DNA from: Chrysaora quinquecirrha
Lineage: Eukaryota > Cnidaria > Scyphozoa > Semaeostomeae > Pelagiidae
Assembly: GCA_014526335.1 (NCBI GenBank)
Contig: JACTAT010000006.1
Coordinates: forward strand, 1,516,501 to 1,580,500
DNA: 64,000 nucleotides
Direction of reading: 5' to 3'
The position numbers and the translations under genes were made by a program. Shown piece after piece: positions 1-13,000 of the stretch. Within the stretch, counting starts at the first letter, position 1, and the number at the start of each line of letters is the position of its first letter. The notes beneath the pieces were generated by a model, which worked only from the letters and a program-made list of their open reading frames with translations, was not told the DNA's origin and made no database searches.

Positions 1-547
1 ATTATGTATTTCTGTCCTATTCTTTCAAGGGTGAACACAAATCAAAATACTCTATTTTGACACATAAACCATCAAATGACCGTCAGGTAAGCTTGAATAT
101 ACTTTTCTATAAAGGACATACTATAATGCCCTAGTAGTTTGAAACCCAGCCTTTCGAGATTATGAATAAGGTTCATACTTTAACATCAGAAGTAGCAATA
201 TCATGTTTTGGCAATTCTTATGAAGACGTTGGTTTCAAAGGGATCTGGGCACCCATCTCGACCCACCTCGCGTATCATTATTCCCTTGTGATGTTTGACG
301 AACAAAATAATGGACTGAAGTATTGGAATCGTAAGCTCATTTTAATGTACTTAGTATTTCCGAGTCTTATGCCCAGAGATCCGAAATGAAACAAAACAAA
401 ACTGCGTTCTCTTTTTTAAAAAGTATTCCCTCGACCCCCCTTAAATGTTTACTTCCAAACACCTTTCTTGTTTTGGATTATCTCCTAAATTGGTTGATGA
501 TTCACTCGTAAAAGGAGCATTTTCCTTATCGGTGAGTTACTCGACGA
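1..547. other. Intronic sequence upstream of first visible anoctamin exon
   Basis: No coding exon with flanking splice sites and no repeat that I recognise. It presumably belongs to the anoctamin intron preceding 1010. Confidence 0.4.
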
Positions 548-850
548 TTGCACTGAGCTCTATAGCTCAGTGGAAACGTCGTTGACGTCGTGGGCTCTCT
601 GATTATGCAGTCCTGTGTTCAAATCCCATCAATTGTGGTATGCCACTTGTGGAAAATCCTTGTGCTCGCCATTCATGACAAATATATATAAATAGTTATG
701 GTGCTGAAGAAGGCTCAACATAGCCGAAGCACAAAAAGCAAAATGGGATGAGAGCCTTGGGCTGTATGACTTGGAGTGGCTCTCTGATCATGCAGTCCTG
801 GGTTCAAATCCCATCAATTGTAGTATGCCACTTGTGGAAAAATCTCAACT
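548..850 (+). repeat. tRNA-derived SINE, partly duplicated
   Basis: An A-box-like TAGCTCAGTGG (563-573 region) is followed by a B-box-like GTTCAAATCC (about 618-627). The block from GGGCTCTCTGAT through the B box to TGCCACTTGTGG recurs at about 772-837, so the element is duplicated or two insertions overlap. A further fragment with the same A box lies at 1125-1205. No intact tRNA cloverleaf is formed, so this is not a tRNA gene. It is intronic to the anoctamin gene. Confidence 0.55.
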
Positions 851-1009
851 TCCAACGATTAATGGTTTAGTTTCTTAATCCTCTTCTTTATTTTTCCTCT
901 TAAATGTTATATCTCTGACACCTTTCTTATTTTAGATTTTCTTCTAATTGTATTATCCCAACATGAAACGAGTTTCTTTAAATGCCAATTCAATTTCTTA
1001 CTTTTGCAG

Positions 1010-4000
1010 TTATTGTATTATCACTGGGCGAGATTTACAAACGTTTGCAAAGAACAGCCCTTGGATCTCATCAGGTTTCCTTCGATTATATCCTCAATCT
1101 TCATTAATCAAAATTTTGTAGTTGAATGTATGACTTGGAGAGTTACTCGGCGATTTCATTGAGCTCTATAGCTCAGTGGAAACGTTTTTCCTGGGTTCAA
1201 ATGTTATGTGGCGTTCGTGGTCTAATCTAGCTTGCTCGTGGTATCAGAACCTCAGCGAGGTCGGGGTGCGAACCCCAGCTATGGTTGCGTCACAGCCAGG
1301 GTCAAGGACTCGATTAGTTAACCTACTACTGAGATTCTTGCGACTGACGCTAATACACCATTTCACCTTCACCTTCAGTCTGTAACCTTTGTAGAATACA
1401 ACTTGCTTAAACACTAATAAGCTTGCGGGATACAACGGGAAGACCGATAAATGAGTTAAATGAGGATTCCAAATGAGAAAACGAACTCTTTCTGTCTTGC
1501 AAAACCGGCCTTTTTGTTTTAATGTGGACAAATTCAAAAATTCCTAATAGAACAAAAATCTTGCTTTACCAATGAAAGATGTGAACATATTGGTGCATTT
1601 CGATCCACATCTGGCTCTATATTCCGCCTTAGTCTATTGTTTCCTTCTAATTCTGACGTTATACTCTGACGATTTGAGACGGGAAAGCTCTTTGTGCGTT
1701 GAAAGATGTTCCTGCGATTCGTCTCAACCCTGAAGTTCTATACAGCTCAAATACTCATATAGTATTAAGTATATTCTATCAGTTAAGCTAACAGATATGA
1801 GTAGTAACTCGTTTTATTTTATTTTAGAAAATATTTTGGAGAGAAAATTGGTCTGTATTTCTCATGGCTTGGTGAGTTGAACTTAGTTTTGGTAAAGCCA
1901 GACCTGTTATTATTGCAGAATTGAGACGAGTTGTACTGGCAATCAAATCGTCATATTAGCATATATTATCATATTCAAATTAATTACCATCTTTAGTTAA
2001 TAGACCATTTCAACCAAGGGCTTCGTTTTCAAAAAAATTGAAAATTGAGTCATAGAGAACTTTCGACTTCAGATTCGAATTCAACACCATCTTTTTAGTG
2101 TTGAGACAAAGTTTTATGCTTCTAGTCCTTAAAATATTGATTTTTGTGGGTGTTAAAAGTTTGAAATTCTATAAAGGATTTGACCGCGAGAAATCGCTAG
2201 GGGTAAAATTTTACACCCTCGATCATTTAACACGGTCAAATCCCTTATAGATTTTCAAACTTTTAATCGCTATAGAATCAACATCGTAAGGACTAGAAGC
2301 GTAAAAATTTGTCTAAAACATTAAAAAGAAGGTGCTGAATTCGACTTCTGCAGTCGAAATTTCTCTATGACCCAATTTTAATTTTTTTTGAAAACGAGGC
2401 CCTTAGTTGAAATGGTCTATAGACAATATCTAAGCAACGTAAATTTGTATCTATTTGAACCGTACATTTAGATCAATCAATCTGATTCTCTCTAGGTTTC
2501 TACACTGTCATGCTGGTCCCAGCAGCTATATTGGGAGTTTGTTCTATCATCTATGGCATGGCCACAATGGAAAATTATACTTCGGTGTAAGCGTTATACA
2601 ACCATTTGCTACTTGTAACTGACATTTCTATTCCGGGGGGGGGTTACTTCACTTATGAATGGACGGGGATGTGCCGCCCAGATTTCGGAATCCCACCCAC
2701 TTATAATGTTAACCTTTGCAGAAACAGACCCTATTTTATGAGTAGAAATAAGCGGAATATGAGAATAAAAAGACTTTCTAGACCTATTTATTGCTTGATA
2801 TTGTACTACGAACATCTTTGACGCGATTTTGCCACTTTTCTGACCGAATTAAAGTTAAAATTTCGACTTTTCTTCAATTTGCCACCCACTTTTATGGGGT
2901 TTTGGTTAAAATCATACCCATATTTAGAGAATTTCAGTGCCCAAAACCCACCCATATGGGCGGCACATACCCGTACCCATATTCCCTTCCCGGGATTTCT
3001 ATTATACATGTGAACTCCCTTGAATCGCTTTTGAAAACCTCCAATTTTTCGCACTCGTCATTTTCTCTATGTCTTTTATTTGGCCATGTCATTAGGCACG
3101 ACTAAATGCAATTTATTCGGGTTTAAGTTATTCAGTGTTGATGGGCTGAAAAGCTTTACCATAGGCTGGGATTAGATTTATTGCCAGAGTCCTTATTGTC
3201 GATCGTACTAATGTATTTCTTTACAGGAAAGAGATTTGCAAGCCTAGAAATGGCACGACATATCCAATGTGTCCCAGATGCAATATCAGATGCCCTTACT
3301 GGCCATTGAGTGAAAGTTGTCTCTATTCAAAGGTAGTCATTGCTCCTTAGTGTTATATTCTGCTTTGAGTTTTAATTTAAGAACCCTCTGTTTTATATCG
3401 TTGCCTTCTGTGTACCGAGAGGCTAGAAATATACCATCCCTTATTACGCTGTTAGCTTCAACTAATGACCAAAGGAGAAGGCTACTTAAATTCTCTTGGA
3501 ATGGTCCTCGGTCCTGTTTCTGTAGCAGCAAAGTTCGTAAAGGGCAGTCTTCATGCTAGACCACAAGTTGTATTAGATTATGCTAATTTAAACAAAAAAT
3601 TTGCCAACCACATAAGATGGTGGGTGAAGGTGAAGGTGAAATGGTGTTTTAGCGCCATCTCTGTAGTAGGTTAACTAATCGAGACCTCTACCCTGGCCGT
3701 GACGCTACCGTGGCTGGGCTCGAACCCTGACCACACTGAGCTTCTGACAGCACGAGTCAGCTGGATTACCCCACGACGCCACAGCACCTTCATATTTTAT
3801 TTTAGGCCCTGGCCGAAAGATCAAACATTGTTCGCAAAACATCTGATATTGCTTGTGAAACACAATGTTTTCCCGTTTGGCCACATTGCAAAACATTGCT
3901 TTTGAACTTTCTTGCTTGTGATAAGCAGAATATTCTTTTGAAACTCTTTAAGAACATTGTGCAACAAATTTGAATTATTTTTGCCTGTCAAGCAATGTTT

Positions 4001-7000
4001 AACAACGTGGTCGAACGGTCAAACATTGCTTGTATTAAAGCAAATCGCAAATGTTTGATCAACAATGTTTGATCGTTTGGCCAGGGCTTGTTGGAGACCG
4101 GAGAAAGTTAAAGCCAAAATCGTAATCATATTTTTATGATGCCATTATGTCGCCGCAGCAATTTCGATCTAACACCAGATTTGGTCAGTCTTCATTCACT
4201 GTTTATCATTAAGACTCCTCAACCAAAATTTAATTTCTCCAAGCTTTTGGACTCTTAGATAACACAGGGGAGATGTCCTAGGTCTTTGTTTCAAAGAGTA
4301 ACTAGTATGCTTATGGAGCCAATCATTTTATATCTAAACCGTTATTTTGTGATATTTTAGGGACAAAAGATCTAAGTTGAGATGATAAATTTGGGTCATG
4401 AACATAATTTAACCGATATGCATGGGTGGCCCATGAGATCCTAGGACTGACCCCCCTACGTTTAGGTACTCAGTATATTCCCCCTGGGCTCTAGATGTCA
4501 CCTGCACGCGAGATACTGTAATATCTTCCTTGTTAATTAATGGATTTCTATTTCTAGATTGCCTATGTCTTAGACAATCCTTTTACTGTGGTCTTCGCTA
4601 TCTTCATGTCATTTTGGGGTAAGACAAGATTGTTTGTACATTTCCCATACTACTGGTAAACCAGTAAATTACTTGACGAAGTACTTTTTTTACTTTCATA
4701 GACGCAAAACTTGAGATCTTTTCCAGCAGAATCTTTTGCAATGATGAATTTATTCTTTTGCAGCAACGTGTTTCCTGGAAATCTGGAAACGAAAACAAGC
4801 AGAAATAAGCTACGATTGGGATCTTATTGGATTTGAGGATGAAGAGGTACCATACACGTTTTTTTTTATAAGAAAGTGGTTTATAAGAAAGTAGTGCTCA
4901 ACATCTTAAAAACTTAAGAAAGTTCAGTACTGGCTTCTAGAAACTTAAGAAAGTTCTGTTTCATACTTTCACTCCCAATGTTCTGTGTGTTATTTTTGCT
5001 CTTCTGTTCAGTCGCTCATCTTGCTATTCAACGAGTCTAATGATTATTTTCTTTGAAAAACGTGGTATTTCTGCAATGTATACAGTGCCTTAAACTGTGC
5101 ATTCTTAGAAATACTGTATTCCAAAATTTTTGCTAAAAAAGTCACAAGAAAGTTTTGGTACTGAAAACATAAAATATTTAAGAAAGTTTCAATACTGGCC
5201 CAAAAAAAAACTTTCTTATAAAAAAAACGTGTATTATGATAAAATTTGATTTAATTTCATTTCATTTGATTTGATTTGATTTGATTTAATTTCATTTGAT
5301 TTGATTTTATTTGATTTTATTTTATTTTATTTTATTTTATTTGTCAAAGGGTAATGTCGTAGGGTAACAAACGGAGTACATTAAGGCCAGTTGTCTGATG
5401 AAGCAGATTTTTCGCATAAATCCGTCAATTTAATAGAAGCTGATACTTTTGTCTTCCCTTTAGGAACAACCTCGTGCTGAATACGAGAACAAGCTCCTCG
5501 CAAAAGGTGAACAATATCGAAGAATCAACCCAATAACAGATGTGAGTTTCTTACTTGTTTATGGTTTACAAGAGTGAAGTGCAAAATTCCGTTAATCTTT
5601 ATGCTTTGAAACCTATCTATTAACATCAAGACCAAAAGTATATAGTGCCTTTATACAATATAGCTCAGTTTCTCTCCACTGTCTCCACAACATTTGGAGC
5701 CATTTATACCTGTTCTACTATATACCTATCTATCTCTCCACCGTCTCCGTCGTCTCCACAACATTTGGTACTATGTATGCCTGTACTACTATATACCTAA
5801 GTATCTCTCCACTGTCTCCACTGTCTCCACAGCAATCGGGGCCATGTATGCCTGTACTACTATATACCTATCTATCTCTCCACCATCTCAATCTTCTCCA
5901 CAACATTTGGGGCCATGTATGCCTGTACCACTATATACCTATGTTTCTCTCCACTGTCTTCACTCTCTTCACCGTGACAATTGTTTATGCCAGTACATAC
6001 CAGTATATACCTTATATTGTATTTTATATATACTGTATACAAAGTATATATGAAGGTATGTATATACGAAGGTATATACTGTCTACACAGATAGAGCTCG
6101 TTTCATGGTCACTATTGTAGGCAAAATAAAAGGTGTAGTGTGTAGTTATTTTCCTAGGGGCAGACTCCTTTTTTGATTTTAGTCCTCAAATCCAACTGGA
6201 CTTCTTTTTAAATGATTCAGCTATTCCGATATTACCTTTTTATTTTAGCTTGAAGAGCCCTACATCAGACTCAGGAAAAGATTCCCAAAATATGTTTGTG
6301 GATTCTACTCCGTCCTCTTCATGGTAATTATTAAAATTTTCTGAATTTTGCTGATGGAGTATTGCAAACTACACTTTACAATCACGGTTTTTTCTTAAAT
6401 TGTGAGAAACCTTGTATAAGAAACCTAGACTTTCAAATGGTCAAAAATTTAAGAGACTCCACTAACAGTAATGAAGCGTTTTTCCCAAGAAACTTTGTCT
6501 ACGAAATCATTTTTGTCTACGAAAATGTTCTTTTATGTGACACATAGACAAACTGGAAAGTCACAAGCTTTCAAATGTTGAAGGCAAGGATGAAATGGGG
6601 CATTTAGCGCCAGTCACTAGGATCTCAGTTGCAGCTTAACTAATCGAGACCTCGATCTTTTATGTGGGGTTAACGTAGCTGGGGCTCAAACCCCGACCTT
6701 GCTGAGCTTCTGAAACAACGAGCCAGTTGGTTTAGGCCACAACGCATAAGCATCCTCAGATACGATCGATACATGGATTTGTAACAACTAAAATACAATA
6801 ACTTATCATCAAGGTTAATACTCTTAAGAAACTATAAAGAAACTGTCTGTTCAGTATCTTAAAATCTTAAAATATTAACATAGAGACTGGACTTTTTTTA
6901 AAATTGGAAAGATTTAGTTTTTCTAAACAGATACCTGTAATGCAAGTATTTGGTCCCAAAAAGTGGTGCAAATTTGCCCTTAAAACTTTCCTTCTCAAAA

Positions 7001-10000
7001 TCGTCTTGCTGAGGTCGACCCTTAGGCTCAGGCCAACAATCAAACATTGTTGTTCCAACATTTGAGATTTGCTTGTCAAGCAAAATGTTTTACCGTTTGG
7101 CCAATTGGCCACGTCTAAAATTATTGCTCGTCCAACATTTTTGAACTTTTTCAAAAGCATCACGCTAAAATCACAGATTTTGTTACTTTTTCTTATCTAG
7201 CAATGTTTTGGACTTGCCCAAACGGTCAAACATTTGATGTAAAGCAAATTTAAGATGTTGGACCAACAATGTTCGTTCCTTCTGTGGAACACTCAATTTG
7301 CTTTGATTTTGATGAGCATTTTTTTCTTATTTATTTTGACTGTCTGTTTGCAGGTATGTTTGGTGGTTGCGGCAATGATGGGTGTGATTGTGTATAGAGT
7401 TGCAGTAACAGTAACATTGGCGAAATCACAAAATATCAAAATCAGTTGGATCAGTTTGTTTGCATCATTTACTGCTGCCATGATCAATCTGATCTGCATC
7501 ATGATTTTAAATAAGGTATTTTTTGTATTTATTTATATATTGATTTGTTCTTTCTCTTGATTTTGTCGCTTATTGTTTGCTTTTTTGTAGAATACAACTT
7601 AAGTTTATAAAACTACACAATATGATTTAGAAAATAAGTATTCTATTCTACGTGACTCGAGAAGGCAACTCCTATCTAGCTGGAGCCGCTTACTTAAAAG
7701 CTAAGAAAGCAAAAAAAGTTATTATTGCGAAGGCTTTACAAAAATTAATAACTTTGATGTATTTAGACTACTAAAGATTTAAGATACACAGCAGAAGCAA
7801 AAAATTGAAGTAAAGAGCTTCAGTTTCTTTTTTGGGGCCAATTCGCAACATAGACCTGTAGGAGTCTTGTTCCAAAAGTAGATATTTTTTGTTAACATCG
7901 TCACTTTGCCTCCATATAAAATCTGCACAAGTTAGGTTTTCTTCTCTCATTTTATCTTGGTAAAGTATAATTGCCACATTTTTTTAATCATCTTGTATAC
8001 TATCTTTCAGATTCATGAAAGAGTGGCGTTCTTCCTGACTAAGTGGGGTAAGACTTTGTTCTATCAAGTCAGCCTTTATGATTCTACTTTTGATTCTTCC
8101 CTAATAGACCTTTTCAAAGAGGTCTGGGCCGCGTGAGATTTTTCTGGAAGATGGCGGACATCTTGAATTAGGGAATCTCCTTTGCCTGAATGAGGGAATC
8201 CCCTTGGTCTTAAATGTCCGAGATCCCGGTCGCTTGAGGAAAGGGAGTGCAGCAAATTTTGCTTCGAATTCACAAATGATAGAAAAAAAGAAAAAAAGAA
8301 TCTGCGACAATAAATGTTGTAGATAGGTATCTGCAGAAACTCAAAAAACAAGATGCAAGTTACTCACAAAGAGGAAAATACCTTATATAATACCTTCTTG
8401 AGAAGATAAGCTGGGACTTGAATCCTTTATTTCACTTTTTCTCCAATCAAACGTGAATTTGAAGCAAAATTTGCTGCACTAGCTCTCCTGAAGCGACTTG
8501 AATCCAGGTCGTTGCACGCGGGAAGGATTCCTTTATTGAAAATGTCAGCCATCTTCCAGAAAAATGTCGCGCCGATCCAGACCCCTTTGAAAATGTCTAT
8601 ACCATTGCTTAAATGATGGCATGAAATTTGTGGTGAAATGGTGTTTTAGCGCCAATCGCTAGGATTTCAGTAGTAGGTTAACTAATCGAGACCTCGACCC
8701 TGGCTGTGACGCTACCGTGGCTGGTCTCGAACCCTGACCACACTGAGCTTCTGACACCACAAGTCAGCTGGATTACACCACGACGCCACAGCACCTTCAA
8801 GTGGTGGCTATCACGTCTAATACGGTGTCAGAAACAGCCTTGATAAGTTCGAATATATTTATTCTGTTTTTGTATCTCATTTATCACTGAGCCATCTTGT
8901 ACATTCATTTGATTTTTAATTTTATTTATTCATCTAGAACTTCCAAGAACTCAGACGAACTTTGACGATTCTTATACATTCAAAATGTATTTGTTTCAAT
9001 TTGTGAATTTTTATGGATCACTCTTCTACATCGCTTTTTTCAAGCTTGAGTAAGTATAAATCAGTGAATACTTTCTCCATTTTGTTGTCTCGAATAGCAT
9101 CATCATTATCATCATCATAAGAGTAGAGTCATTCATGTTGATTCTTACTGATATGGATGTTCTCTAGCAAAACTACTAATAAAGATATAAGCAGCTAGAA
9201 TAAGCTTGCTTTGAGAGTATTGTATAGAGACTAACACTCCTCATTTGAACAGCTTCTGGCCATAGATGGAAACATTACAGTTTATCAAAAGAACCTGCAA
9301 AGACTCTGGCAGAAATTTTAAAGAACATGAACCACATAAATCCCAAAATCCCAAATCACAACATCCCAAAATCCCTAAATCTCAAAATCTCAAAAAACCA
9401 CATAAAAGGGGGTTACTTGTAAAAAGGGGATATACCTTACAACCTCCGCACGAAAGGGTTATGCAGGCTTTCACTAACTCAGTCCATTCGATATGGACTA
9501 AATTCTCTTTCGTTTAGAGGTAGTCTCCTATGGAATACTTAGTCGATAAGCTAAAGACAGCTGGTACCTTGACAAATTTCAAAAGGGGATCGCAAAGTGG
9601 GGTGGCACATTGTGCAATTGTAATTGCAATTTGCGAATAAATTATTTGTTTGTTTGTATTTTTAAATAGTTGGTTTTAATTAGTTTTTTGTAACTATGTA
9701 TTCATACCAACTTTAAATAGTATTATGATGATGATGATCACATGTAACGCAACATCAAAGACACATTTTGGGGACTCAAGAAAACCTCTGCACCACCATC
9801 CATTACCCTACGGATAGGGCAGCAGCTCTGTTGTGCAATTTGATTGGCTGAAAACGTTCGAATGCGACGTAATGACAGGACAATCTCAGTTTCTTACTGG
9901 CGGCTTCGAGTTAATATCTGGTATTGCCCTCAGGAAACGGTTATTGTAGGCTTAGTATTGCCCTCGGAAACAGTTAATGCAGGTTTAGTGTAATGTATGA

Positions 10001-13000
10001 AAAAATTGGTTTTCTTAGATAGAATATTGACTGGTTTTAATTAAGTTGGCTTTCTCTTCTAGCCCTGGCTATCCTGGTCATTATAATACAATTTTCGGAT
10101 TCCGAAGAGAGGAGGTGAATGCCCTTATTAACTCAAAACTCCATATTTTCAATTTTCTTTCCTATTAATGAATTTGAAATGATGAATTTAGCGCTAGTCT
10201 CTAGGATCTCAGTAGTAGGTTAACTAATCGAGACCTTGACCCTGGCTGTGACACTGCCGTGGCCGGGCTCGACCACACTGGGCACCCGGGTAATGTATGT
10301 GCAGTACAGTGGAGGGATATCATCAGTACAGTGGAAGGATATCATCAGTACAGTGGAGGATATTCAATACAGTGGAGGGATATCATCAGTACAGTGGAGC
10401 ATATTCAGTACTTTGGGAGGATATCATCAATACAGTACAGTCAGTACTGAAAACCCTCCACTATACTGATGATATCCCTCCACTGTACTGAATATCCTCC
10501 ACTGTACTGAACACCCTCCACTATACTGCACATACATTACTACACATACATTACCCGGGGTGCACTGAGCTCCTGACACCACGAGTCAGCTGGATTACAC
10601 CACGACGCCACAGCATCTTTAGCTTCCTATATTTTGTGCAAGTAATTTAATTTTTACCGACCGAAGGCAAAACGTTTAGAATCAATAATTTTTGCATTTT
10701 TCTTGCAAAATAATGTTAGCTTGGTCTTTTGAAAGATGTGTAGTTTAATTCAGCTTCTTTAGAAACTGCTGCTTCCAGCAAAATGCCAAACTTTTTTAAC
10801 TCCTGCTTAACTTCAATACTTTTTTTCTTTAGTGTAACCCCGCTGGATGTCTATTTGAACTTGGTGTCCAGTTGTTTGTCATTATGGTTGGAAAGCAAGT
10901 AGTGAATACATTCATTGAAGTCTTTATTCCGTGAGTATATCATTCATTAACATGTTTAATATAATCTACAAAAGATGAATCAAGTATTAAAGCGGTAGAT
11001 ACGAAAAGCCATGCCAAGGCCATAACTGCAATATGATTTAGTTGGCTAGAGAAGGGAAGTTTTCATCATAAAATGCAATAAAATATTACAATCGTAGGTT
11101 TAAACTGACTCTGTCTAACTTATTTGGATATGAATCCATATACTGTCAAGATTGTTTGGATTTGAATCCATACCCTGCCAGAATGGTTTGGATATGAATC
11201 CAAGCCCTGTCAAGACTATTTAGATTTAGATTTATACCCTGTCAAACTTGTTTGGATATGAATCCATATCCTGTCAAACCTGTTTGGATTTGAATCTATA
11301 CCCTGCCAGAATGGTCTGGATATGAATCCATATCCTTTCAAACCTGTTTGGATATGAATCCATCTTCTGTCAACCTGTTTGGATTTGAATCTATACCCTG
11401 CCAGAATGGTCTGGATATGAATCCATATCCTTTCAAACCTGTTTGGATATTAATCCATCTTCTGTCAAACCTGTTTGTATTTGAATCTATACCCTACCAG
11501 AATGGTCTGGATATGAATCCATATCCTTTCAAACCTGTTTGGATATGAATCCATCTTCTGTCAAACCTGTTTGGATTTGAATCTATACCCTGTCAAAATT
11601 TTCCACTCAATAGCCTCTACCAAGTTGAGTCTACCGAGTCGCCTTCTTTATGAAAGTTTAGGATAAGCAACCACTAGCTGCTGTCACATGAGGAGAAAAA
11701 CCAGAAATTTGCGGTTGGATTAAAGCTAGGCTTTTCTATTGGGTCAATTCAATTCATGCTGTTGCTGCCAATAATCATTATTTAATGCCAGTCTATAAGA
11801 ATAAGGCTCTGGCCAAACGGTTACATATTGTTTGTCAAACATTTGAAAGTTGCTCGTAAACAAAATGTTTTACCGTTAGGCCACGTTGTAAAGCATTGCT
11901 CGTCAAACATTACGTTAGGCTTACGCAAGCAGAAAATGTTCTTGAACTTTTTCAAAAACATTGCCCAACGAATTCTGTTATTTATACTTGTCGAGCAGTG
12001 TTTTATGGCGTGGCCAAATGCTCAAAAATTGCTAGATGAACAAGTTTTAGGTGTTTAACAAACAATGTTCGTTTGCTTCTTTTTTTTCCGATTATTTTTA
12101 ACTTGATAGAGTGGAGAAACAGAATTTCTGTCCTTGGCCTCAAAAACCAATGTGGCTGTGTCTCGGTGAGCTTTAAAATCAGTCAATGAAAATTAGATCT
12201 TCTGTTAATTTTTTGTAGGAAAATTAAAAATTGGTGGAAGAGGCGAAAGACCTTAGCTGACGAAGAAGTGACACATTTCTCCCGATGGGATAAAGATAGT
12301 AAACTAACAGAAATATCACCACAAGGACTTTTTGAAGAATATCTTGAAATGGGTGAGCATTGAAGATAGACAGTATCGTCTATTTTATCCTGAAATCTCG
12401 GAATTTGAAGCTTTGTAAAATTCTATGATACAGCACGTCCTCCGTTTATCGGAACCGCGTAAGCTCAAACTATTTTCAGGTGTTCCGATATCCTTGAAAT
12501 ATCCGATCTTATTGTCAGAAAAAATGGAACCGTTATTTTGTTTCATTTACCGTCTTTCCTTGAATAGGCTCCTCCTCTGGATTGACCTGGCCAACAGGTT
12601 GGTTCAAGATACTCCTTTGATAGTCTATGTGCCAGTTCGTAATGGGAAGAATCAAGTGTCACCTTTTGCCTGCTGCTGCAAAACTTAGGAGGGTAGGGTA
12701 ATGCAATGGTAAGCATTTGCACAATTTGTGCTTAAGGTCTGCAGTTCAAATCCAGGCTAGGGAAAACAAATTTCAAGGTGTCAAGAACCTTACTCTCTGT
12801 GACTCGGTTGATCACGTCAAATGGTGGGTCCATCTCAATTGGGACGTTATAGAACCACTGAGGACGTACAAGATCCTTTAGCAGTGACCACTCTCAGTGC
12901 CAGTGAAGAGGTCGGCCTGGCGTTGATATTCCAAAATCACTGCTAAGTGAATGAGACCTCATAAATTAGCCAAAACAGCCAGCAGTCGAAATGGAATGTT

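Noticed and set aside
5694..6120. Two overlapping 115-119 codon frames rich in Tyr, Ser and Leu
   Set aside because: By-product of the 72-bp minisatellite in an anoctamin intron.
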